This document shows, piece after piece, positions 23,886-29,671 of a stretch of 29,671 bases of DNA. Under the pieces are notes generated by a model. It was not told the DNA's origin. It made no database searches and saw only the letters and a list, made by a program, of their open reading frames with translations. The first letter of the stretch is position 1. Each line of letters opens with the position of its first letter. The position numbers and the translations under genes are program-made. The DNA comes from Planctomycetota bacterium. GTDB taxonomy: Bacteria; Planctomycetota; PUPC01; DSUN01. The stretch covers positions 1 to 29,671 of the forward strand of contig VGYW01000051.1 of the NCBI GenBank assembly GCA_016872875.1, written 5' to 3'.

Positions 23886-26168
23886 TCAGGGAAGTGGCGA
23901 AGGCACCGAGAGAAGGAGCCAATCGGCTGTGAACGCGGACAGGCCGGGTGGGATGGGGCCGGCCCAGTCCTGCAACACGCCGTGCCACTTGCCCGCCGCG
24001 TCGCGCCAGAGGGCGATATCGGCCGGCGGGTCGAGCGCCAACTTGAAGGCGCCGACCTCGATTCGCTTGAGGCCGCCGGCGGCGAGGGCCTCAACGCTCC
24101 CATCCGCTGCTAGCCGAATCCCCATGACGCCGATGGCATCCACGGCTACCTTGTGGCCGCTGATCTCAAAGCTCTCCTGGATTGGGTCGCCCGAGACATC
24201 CTTGGCGCCGGCCAGGAGGATGGCAGTGCCATCAATGAGTCGGCAGCGGCCGGCGGCGGGCGGGGCGCTCATGCCGTAGCCGAAGCCGACCATTCGCTCG
24301 GTCGCGCCGGTCTGAGGCGTGATGCTTCGCTCCTTGAGAAGGGTGAGGACCGCCTTGGCGCACGACGCGGCGTCAGCGAGGGCGGCCATAGCCTTGGGCA
24401 GAGCGGCATTGCCATCGAAGGGCTTGCCATCGGGACCCGCCGCCCAGTTGCCCAGGCGGAAGAGAGCGCTCTTGCCCGCGGCAGCCCTCTGGAAGAATGC
24501 CGCCGTGGCGGGCGGCTCGAATTCGGGCTGATAGAGGACCACCGCGGCGTAGCGCTGCGGGCCGTATTGCACGAAGCCGTCGTCGCTGAGCTTCAGGCAG
24601 GCGATGTCGCTCGACGGGATGAGGTCGGTCGGGAAGCCGGCGCGCCAGAGGGCATCGGTGAGGGCCATGCCCACATCGGCGTAGTGGGGGCCAGCCCAGT
24701 TCATGGCGCAGGCGTGGCCGAAGACGACCGCCACGGGGCAGTCGAGGGGGGCCTTGGTGATGAAGTTGAGGAGGCGGACCCGGCACTCGCCGCGCATCAG
24801 GCCGCCGCGCAGGAGCGAGTCGTAGGCCCAGTTCCGCCCCTTTTGCTGGGGGGCGGGGTAGACGGGATGGTAGTTGATGCGTCCGCCGCCGAGTGCGTGC
24901 GCCCAGAGCGCCTTGTCGTAGTCGGCGCGGTTCGCGGAGTAATACATGTTGATCCAGACGGGGCTGCCCCACTTCTTGGCGAGGGAGGTGCGGCAGGGGT
25001 AGGGCGTCACCTCGTCGGTCTGCGCCAGGTCACGGGTCGCCGCCCACCAGTCGAGGCCGTTCTTCTTGAACTCCTGGACGCCTGGGTAGGGATACCAGGT
25101 GGGGTGCGTGGCGACGATGGCCGCGGGGCCGAAGGTGGCCTTCGTGGCCTTGTAGAAGTCGTCCTCGATCTCGCCGTTGCGGGCGCGGCACATCTCCTGG
25201 AAGAGGTTGATGGCGGCCTGGCGCTCGGGCACGCGGCCCTTTTCGCCCGCCCACATCAGGAGGCAGTCGCGGGCCAGGTCGCGCCCGCCGCTCCGCCTCG
25301 CGTATCCCTCGGCGAGGGACTTGGAGAACCAGTAGTCGTTCTTGGCGGGGCAGCCATCGTAGCAGGGCGGGAAGCCCCATTCATCCTTGCACACGCCCGC
25401 CAGCCCCGTGTCGGCGTAGCGTTTGATGATCGCGCGCTGGAACTCGAGGAGGTGGGGCGAGAAGACGTCGGGTGTCAGGTGCGTGAAGGCCGCCATGACG
25501 CAGGCTTTGCGGCCTTTGGTCGCCTCACCGCAGGCGATGGACACCTTGACCTCGCGCTCCGAGGCGGCGACGACTTTGCAGCCCTTCGCCGTGATGTCCT
25601 CGATGCTGTCGGGTTCGATCCCCTGCGGCCAGCGGAGGTAGGAGTAGACGCGCACGAGGCGGCCTGAGAGGGGGATATAGTGGGTTGTGCGGAAGGTGTA
25701 GTGGTCGCCGAGGTCGGTGCTCGCGATGGCGGCGGAGACCTCGCCGCCGTCCTTGAGGTCGAACTCTCGGAGCCGCAGCATCTCCTGAAGCTCGTCGGGA
25801 TAGGCTTTCTGAAAGGCTCGGCGGGCGAGCCGCACGTCGAGGTCGAACGCGATGCGGATGCCCAGGCTGCGGGCGTAGGCCGTCCCCTCCTTGATCTGCT
25901 TGTAGACGCTCTCGTCCGTGACCTCGACGAGCGGCGCGCGGATGGTGGTGGTGATGAGGTCGTAAGGCGAGAGCTTCGCCACCATATCGAGGAATGGCCG
26001 GTAGCCCTCGGGCTTGAACTCCTCAGGCGTCCAGCCCCACACGGCCATGCACGGCAGCCCCTGCCCCTGCGGCCGGATGGGCGGCCCACCCTCCTCTGCC
26101 GCCCCGGCCCTCTGGAGCAGGCCCAGACTGAGCAGCGCACAGCAGAGGAACTCAGGCGGTTTCACCAC
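23886..26168 (-). CDS. Exported TIM-barrel glycosidase-like protein
   Basis: A 760-residue protein with an N-terminal signal peptide (FLCCALLSLGLLQRAGAAEEG). A TIM-barrel-like core spans about 40-450: LGIRIAFDLDVRLARRAFQ, then GVCKDEWGFPPCYDG near residue 256, which looks like a catalytic Asp/Glu site, then VATHPTWYPYPG and VWINMYYSANRADYDKALW. A flavodoxin/amidotransferase-like region (CPVAVVFGHACAMNWAGPHY) follows, as in GH42-type beta-galactosidases, and a beta-rich C-terminus. The exact family and substrate are not clear. Start GTG at 26168 with AAGGAG seven bases upstream; it overlaps the end of the DUF3368 gene by 7 nt. Being cotranslated with a TA toxin is unusual for an exported enzyme. 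Confidence 0.65.
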   Translation of the reverse strand: MVKPPEFLCCALLSLGLLQRAGAAEEGGPPIRPQGQGLPCMAVWGWTPEEFKPEGYRPFLDMVAKLSPYDLITTTIRAPLVEVTDESVYKQIKEGTAYARSLGIRIAFDLDVRLARRAFQKAYPDELQEMLRLREFDLKDGGEVSAAIASTDLGDHYTFRTTHYIPLSGRLVRVYSYLRWPQGIEPDSIEDITAKGCKVVAASEREVKVSIACGEATKGRKACVMAAFTHLTPDVFSPHLLEFQRAIIKRYADTGLAGVCKDEWGFPPCYDGCPAKNDYWFSKSLAEGYARRSGGRDLARDCLLMWAGEKGRVPERQAAINLFQEMCRARNGEIEDDFYKATKATFGPAAIVATHPTWYPYPGVQEFKKNGLDWWAATRDLAQTDEVTPYPCRTSLAKKWGSPVWINMYYSANRADYDKALWAHALGGGRINYHPVYPAPQQKGRNWAYDSLLRGGLMRGECRVRLLNFITKAPLDCPVAVVFGHACAMNWAGPHYADVGMALTDALWRAGFPTDLIPSSDIACLKLSDDGFVQYGPQRYAAVVLYQPEFEPPATAAFFQRAAAGKSALFRLGNWAAGPDGKPFDGNAALPKAMAALADAASCAKAVLTLLKERSITPQTGATERMVGFGYGMSAPPAAGRCRLIDGTAILLAGAKDVSGDPIQESFEISGHKVAVDAIGVMGIRLAADGSVEALAAGGLKRIEVGAFKLALDPPADIALWRDAAGKWHGVLQDWAGPIPPGLSAFTADWLLLSVPSPLP

Positions 26169-26710
26169 CAGAATACTCCTTGCTCAGGACGGGAGCAGCC
26201 GGGGCTTTCCCCGGCGTCTCGTAAGGTGGTCTTGATCAAGGCGCGGCTCAGCCGGAAACCGTGGGCGCGGAGAGCATCCAGCAAGGGCCGAATCTCGCGC
26301 AGGTGGCCACGCTGTTTGGCGCCGACAAGGAAGCCGAGCAGCCCAGTGGTTGGCAGTCCTGCTTCCTTCGCGGCCCTCCGAGCCCTGGGATCGTCCAGCA
26401 GGACGGTGACGTTCCCCAGTTCCTGGGCCAGCACGAGAGCCTCGGCCTCACCGGAACCAAGGAATGCCCTGCGGCGACCGACCGCCCTGCGATCCCTGGC
26501 GGCGCGCCGCCGAACGATCGGCTCTGACTGGAGTTCGCTGGCCCCGGGCCGCCCGCGCCCCTGCTCGACTACCTCAGCCCACACAGCAGACGGAACGTAC
26601 AGCTCACGCACTCGACCCTCCAGCAATCGCCACTGACCCACGGCGGAGAGCCCGATCACGAAGGAGGCATCCGCGACCGCAACTATCCCTTGGACTGCTG
26701 GAACAGGCAT
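26162..26710 (-). CDS. DUF3368-type PIN-like toxin
   Basis: A 182-residue protein matching the DUF3368 (PIN-like) pattern: VADASFVIGLSAVGQWRLL with the first acidic residue, LYVPSAVWAEVV, GSGEAEALVLAQELG, VLLDDPRARRAAKEAGLPTTGLLGFLVGAK, and ALRAHGFRLSRALIKTTLRDAGE. Members are usually paired with UPF0175 proteins and thought to be VapC-like ribonucleases. The ATG lies within the antitoxin gene (28-nt overlap) with GGAAG seven bases upstream. The last 20 residues (SPGCSRPEQGVFWW) extend beyond the usual end and overlap the next gene. Confidence 0.8.
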   Translation of the reverse strand: MPVPAVQGIVAVADASFVIGLSAVGQWRLLEGRVRELYVPSAVWAEVVEQGRGRPGASELQSEPIVRRRAARDRRAVGRRRAFLGSGEAEALVLAQELGNVTVLLDDPRARRAAKEAGLPTTGLLGFLVGAKQRGHLREIRPLLDALRAHGFRLSRALIKTTLRDAGESPGCSRPEQGVFWW

Positions 26711-26973
26711 TGAGCGGCTTCCAGTTGTTCTTTCCAGTCGTCCTCGTCATAGTCCTGGTAAGGGATTCCCTGCTCGCCGAGGAAAGGGATGAAGTCGGCG
26801 AGGCACATGCCTGCCACTTCCGCGGCCTTGCCCAGGCTGAGCACCTTGCGGGCGAACAACCTGGCCGCCAGTTGTTGGCGGGCCTCTTCAGACAGGCGCT
26901 CTGGGGTGTATCCCGCCGCGCCGAGCGCCGCGCGAACCCCGTCCGGCAGCTCAAGTGTCACCGTCATGCTCAT
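26683..26973 (-). CDS. UPF0175-family antitoxin
   Basis: A 96-residue protein with the UPF0175 layout: MTVTLELPDGVRAAL, EEARQQLAARLFARKVLSLGKAAEVAGMCLADFIPFL (helix-turn-helix-like), and GIPYQDYDEDDWKEQLE. It is the likely DNA-binding antitoxin for the downstream DUF3368 gene. I chose the ATG at 26973. A GTG at 27000 in the same frame lies exactly at the predicted transcription start (27007-27035 promoter) and would add nine residues. Confidence 0.8.
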   Translation of the reverse strand: MSMTVTLELPDGVRAALGAAGYTPERLSEEARQQLAARLFARKVLSLGKAAEVAGMCLADFIPFLGEQGIPYQDYDEDDWKEQLEAAQCLFQQSKG

Positions 26974-27006
26974 GGCTTCTTTCCCCTGTGCATTCCTCAC
27001 GCCATG

Positions 27007-27035
27007 ATTCTACCAGCCGAGGGTCACGTTTTCAA
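27007..27035 (-). promoter_or_regulatory. Promoter of the UPF0175/DUF3368 pair
   Basis: Minus-strand TTGAAA (27030-27035) and TAGAAT (27007-27012) with a 17-bp spacer; predicted +1 at 27000. Confidence 0.55.
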
Positions 27036-27120
27036 GGCGCTTCCGCCTCGCGGCGTCCAGCAACCTGAGCCGCTGAGGGCTCGACAGGGACTCGGCCCGT
27101 TGGCCGCTCCGCTGGGAAGG

Positions 27121-27206
27121 AAAGCGGTGACGCGTCACCGCACTCCATAGTGCCCCGCACTCCAACGAGGGAGGAATATGGAGTGCGGCATCGCAGATGC
27201 CGCTTT
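27121..27206. repeat. 86-bp inverted-repeat element with hairpin ends
   Basis: The ends are AAAGCGG...CCGCACTCCATA (27121-27149) and its complement TATGGAGTGCGG...CCGCTTT (27177-27206). Each end is also a palindrome (GCGGTGACGCGTCACCGC; GCGGCATCGCAGATGCCGC), with different loops. No coding capacity. It lies in the non-coding stretch 27036-27314, which otherwise shows nothing. Confidence 0.7.
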
Positions 27207-27314
27207 GGATGGCAGCGAAGCGGAGCAACGACCCCGCGCACCGGTGGCTCGCCGAGTGCTCGAACGAGGACTCTTCACGCCGAACAGCGAACACCGCTCC
27301 ACTCCCGCGGACGC

Positions 27315-28394
27315 TCACGGATAGAAGGTGCGCACGGTCCTGGCATCGAGTCGCTTGACAGCCTCGACGATGAGGCGGATGGCGTTGTCGTAGTCGTCCG
27401 AGTGCAGGATGCCGGCGTGGCTGTGGATGTAGCGGGTGGGCACGCCGATGTAGACGGTGGGGACGCCCAGGCCGTGGATGTGGATTGGCCGGCCATCCGT
27501 CGCCCCGCCGGTGAGGATGGAAATCTGGTAGGGGATCTTCTTCTCTTCGGCCAAGTCAACCAGAAAGTCGCGGAGCTTGAGGTTCGGGATCATCCCGCCG
27601 TCGAGGAAGCATATCTGCGGCCCCTTGCCCAGCGTCCCCTTCTCCTTGTCCTCCTTCGGGAAGCCGGGGGTGTCGCTGGCGACGCCGACCTCCATGACGA
27701 GGCAGACGTCGGGCTGGACGGCGTCGGCGGCGGTCTCTGCCCCGCGGCAGCCGACCTCCTCCTGCACGGTGCCGACGCCGTAGAGGGTGTTGGGGTGCTT
27801 GGCGCCCGCGAGCCTGCGGATGGAGTCGATGAACATCGCCACGCCTACGCGGTCGTCGAATGCCTTGCCGAGGAGGAGCCTCTTGTTCTGCATCTGGGCG
27901 AAGGGGCAGATGGGCACCACTGGGTCGCCGGGGCGGATGCCCAGCCGCTTCGCCGCCTCCTTCTTGTCCTTCGCCCCGACGTCCACGAACATCTCCTCGC
28001 GCTTGACGAACTTCTGGCGCTCCTCTGGGGTGAGGACGTGTGGGGCCTTCGAGCCCGTGATGCCGACGTAGACGCCCTTGCGGGAGTGGACGGTGACGCG
28101 CTGGGCGAGGATGACGTGGTCCCACCATCCGCCGAGGGCGGTGAAGCGGAGGTAGCCTTCATCGGTGATGGCGTTGACCACGAAGCCGATTTCGTCCATG
28201 TGGCCTGGCAGCATCACGCGGGGGCCGGCCGGGTCGCCCGTCCTCTTGCACACGATGTTGCCCATGCGGTCGTAGCTCACCTCGGCGAGGCCCTCGACGC
28301 GACGCGCGACGATCTGGCGGACCTCCTGCTCGTGGCCCGGCAGGCCGGGCGCCTCCGTGAGCTCCCTGAGCAGGTCGAGCGTCTCCTGGTCCAT
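27315..28394 (-). CDS. M42-family aminopeptidase (glutamyl aminopeptidase/TET-like)
   Basis: A 359-residue di-metal peptidase. Metal and catalytic positions are all visible: PGHMDEIGF (H65, D67), KAFDDRVGV (D180/D181), QEEVGCRGA (E212/E213), the VMEVGVASDTPGF segment (E235, D241), and RYIHSHAGILH (H324). M42 enzymes form large tetrahedral assemblies in the cytoplasm and trim peptides from the N-terminus. Length is normal. The ATG at 28394 has GAGGAG seven bases upstream and a promoter at 28444-28471; the frame runs open further up through repeat sequence but is not coding there. Confidence 0.92.
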   Translation of the reverse strand: MDQETLDLLRELTEAPGLPGHEQEVRQIVARRVEGLAEVSYDRMGNIVCKRTGDPAGPRVMLPGHMDEIGFVVNAITDEGYLRFTALGGWWDHVILAQRVTVHSRKGVYVGITGSKAPHVLTPEERQKFVKREEMFVDVGAKDKKEAAKRLGIRPGDPVVPICPFAQMQNKRLLLGKAFDDRVGVAMFIDSIRRLAGAKHPNTLYGVGTVQEEVGCRGAETAADAVQPDVCLVMEVGVASDTPGFPKEDKEKGTLGKGPQICFLDGGMIPNLKLRDFLVDLAEEKKIPYQISILTGGATDGRPIHIHGLGVPTVYIGVPTRYIHSHAGILHSDDYDNAIRLIVEAVKRLDARTVRTFYP

Positions 28395-28443
28395 GCCAAT
28401 CTCCTCACACCGCCTCATCAGCCGGATACACCCCACGCTGGCC

Positions 28444-28471
28444 ATTATATGCTGCATCACGCGCAGAGCAA
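28444..28471 (-). promoter_or_regulatory. Sigma70 promoter of the M42 gene
   Basis: Minus-strand TTGCTC (28466-28471) and a perfect TATAAT (28444-28449) with a 16-bp spacer. The predicted leader is about 43 nt. Confidence 0.65.
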
Positions 28472-28533
28472 GCGCGGGTGCCTGGAACGAGCGGGAGCAG
28501 CACGGCGTGTCCCCCGGGCGAACGCGAGGAGTC

Positions 28534-28557
28534 TTGCGGAGTTGAACAACTCCGCAA
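28534..28557. repeat. Solitary copy of the 157-bp-array palindrome
   Basis: TTGCGGAGTTG-AA-CAACTCCGCAA, the same core as the eleven palindromes at 21387-23036, but with unrelated flanks. It shows that the core exists on its own, outside the tandem unit. Confidence 0.85.
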
Positions 28558-28619
28558 CACTTCTCGCGCCCGACTCCGCCCCTCTCGCCATCACGGCCGG
28601 CGTGGGAGCGGACGGCCCC

Positions 28620-29086
28620 CACGCTCGGCTTCGGCCCTCTCGCTCCCACGCTCGCCGCGGGAGTGGACGGCCTCGACGTGCTGCGCGGGCGCGGAACCTC
28701 CGGGACGCGTGTCCTATTGAGCGCTGCGGAAGTAATGTACCATCGTGCGGGGGATTCGACATTCTGGCCGTAGCCCACGAAGTGGGCGAGCCAGTCGTAG
28801 CCCAGGGCGACCGAAGGGAGCCCTGGGACACGGCGTCCCCCATTCATGAGCCTCTGAAAGGGGCGATTCGTGGCCATCTGAATCGCCCCCATTCGGGGGC
28901 TCCCCCGTGGTCGGGGGCCTACCCAGGGCTCCCTTCGGTCGCCCTGGGCTACGGCTCGCTCGCCCCTGTTCGGGGGCTACAGGGAGCACATTACTTCCGC
29001 AGAGGTCAATAACGTAGGACCGTGGGTAAGAGAGGAATCTCCTCAGCCCCCCCATTCGGGGACACAGCCCACGCCGGCCACCATAG
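28620..29086. repeat. Copy 1 of a 467-bp direct duplication (585-bp offset)
   Basis: Matches 29205-29671 with only two differences seen (both in the first 80 bp). The repeat runs to the last base of the window. Between the copies is a 118-bp segment ending in the palindrome at 29171-29198. No gene is supported in 28500-29671. Confidence 0.9.
28715..29011. mobile_element. 297-bp terminal-inverted-repeat element, copy 1
   Basis: The 24-nt ends (28715-28738 and 28988-29011) are inverted repeats matching at 22 of 24 positions. The inner part matches GACCTCTGCNNAAGTAATGT, the family seen at 16119-16316. Inside is a perfect 32-bp inverted pair (28796-28827 and 28922-28953), each arm itself palindromic around CCCAGGG/CCCTGGG. 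No coding capacity. Confidence 0.7.
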
Positions 29087-29170
29087 CCGGCGTCGCCCGG
29101 AACGCGACCGCCGGTGTCTGGGCGGAGGGCATGAGAGGGGAGACGGCTTGTGCCCCGTGAGCGCGAGAAG

Positions 29171-29198
29171 TCTTGCGGAGTTGAACAACTCCGCAAGA
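29171..29198. repeat. Second solitary copy of the array palindrome
   Basis: TCTTGCGGAGTTG-AA-CAACTCCGCAAGA with perfect 13-bp arms. It lies 7 bp before copy 2 of the 467-bp block. Confidence 0.85.
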
Positions 29199-29204
29199 CC
29201 TCGT

Positions 29205-29671
29205 CACGCTCGGCTTCGGCCCTCTCGCTCTCACGCTCGCCGCGGGAGTGGACGGCCTCGAGGTGCTGCGCGGGCGCGGAACCTCCGGGACGCGTGTCCT
29301 ATTGAGCGCTGCGGAAGTAATGTACCATCGTGCGGGGGATTCGACATTCTGGCCGTAGCCCACGAAGTGGGCGAGCCAGTCGTAGCCCAGGGCGACCGAA
29401 GGGAGCCCTGGGACACGGCGTCCCCCATTCATGAGCCTCTGAAAGGGGCGATTCGTGGCCATCTGAATCGCCCCCATTCGGGGGCTCCCCCGTGGTCGGG
29501 GGCCTACCCAGGGCTCCCTTCGGTCGCCCTGGGCTACGGCTCGCTCGCCCCTGTTCGGGGGCTACAGGGAGCACATTACTTCCGCAGAGGTCAATAACGT
29601 AGGACCGTGGGTAAGAGAGGAATCTCCTCAGCCCCCCCATTCGGGGACACAGCCCACGCCGGCCACCATAG
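29205..29671. repeat. Copy 2 of the 467-bp direct duplication
   Basis: Nearly identical to 28620-29086 and truncated by the window end, so its true length is unknown. It contains the second copy of the terminal-inverted-repeat element at 29300-29596. Confidence 0.9.
29300..29596. mobile_element. 297-bp terminal-inverted-repeat element, copy 2
   Basis: Identical by eye to 28715-29011, including the terminal repeats and the internal 32-bp inverted pair. Because the similarity extends beyond the element on both sides, this copy arose by segment duplication and not by a separate insertion. Confidence 0.7.

Noticed and set aside
28395..28892. N-terminal extension of the M42 peptidase
   Set aside because: The added residues come from repeat DNA and cross the TATAAT promoter; family length and the ribosome site support 28394.
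27150..29012. 620-residue plus-strand reading frame over the M42 gene and the duplicated block
   Set aside because: It is antisense to a clear M42 peptidase and runs through non-coding palindromes; the duplicated part recurs as a separate frame.
1..29671. tRNA, rRNA or riboswitch
   Set aside because: No cloverleaf with conserved T-loop sequence, rRNA segment or known riboswitch core was recognised by eye; weak cases could be missed.

Overview
The window is GC-rich DNA dominated by large secreted proteins for polysaccharide breakdown (GH4, parallel beta-helix, carbohydrate-binding and TIM-barrel-like enzymes). It also carries three toxin-antitoxin pairs and an unusual density of palindromic intergenic repeats. 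Two palindromic repeat blocks are spliced in frame into a coding sequence. Together with a PPi-type phosphofructokinase, this looks most like an uncultured member of the PVC group, probably Planctomycetota. That placement is inference from style; there is no rRNA or other marker gene. No tRNA or rRNA gene was seen.

Layout. 1-800: a small inverted-repeat element with a target duplication, then hicA/hicB (minus). 800-2137: GH4 glycosidase (minus). 2137-3249: divergent intergenic region with four palindromes at exact 154-bp spacing. 3249-5015: exported carbohydrate-binding protein (plus), convergent with an exported beta-helix protein, 5088-7055 (minus), that contains two in-frame repeat insertions. 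7144-10443: a compact three-gene minus-strand operon of unknown function (winged-helix-like protein, P-loop ATPase, PD-(D/E)XK-like protein), which is the best candidate for an undescribed gene system. 10665-12524: large unknown protein (minus). 12861-13071: second palindrome array, 3 copies at exact 89-bp spacing, again between divergent genes. 13367-14281: exported coiled-coil protein. 14311-16054: PPi-phosphofructokinase followed by an EIIA-like protein lacking the phospho-histidine. 16119-16594: two different inverted-repeat elements. 16719-17340: Phd/VapC-type TA pair. 17413-21385: YcxB-like membrane protein and an 1139-residue exported protein. 21387-23036: third palindrome array, 11 copies at exact 157-bp spacing, lying between the 3' end of that gene and a 5'-truncated paralogous copy of its 3' end. 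23886-26973: exported TIM-barrel-like hydrolase overlapping a UPF0175/DUF3368 TA pair. 27315-28394: M42 aminopeptidase. 28500-29671: a 467-bp block present twice at 585-bp offset, each copy holding a 297-bp terminal-inverted-repeat element.

How it fits together. The secreted enzymes, GH4 and PPi-PFK fit a saprophytic polymer-degrading lifestyle, with M42 for peptide turnover. The striking signal is non-coding: three arrays of unrelated sequence share one architecture, a 20-46-nt palindrome recurring at an exact period with no indels, and the stem pairs covary in places. Several promoters (3214, 10450, 16658, 27007) put the predicted +1 exactly on an in-frame start codon, suggesting leaderless transcripts. 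All family calls are from reading motifs by eye; no database search was possible.
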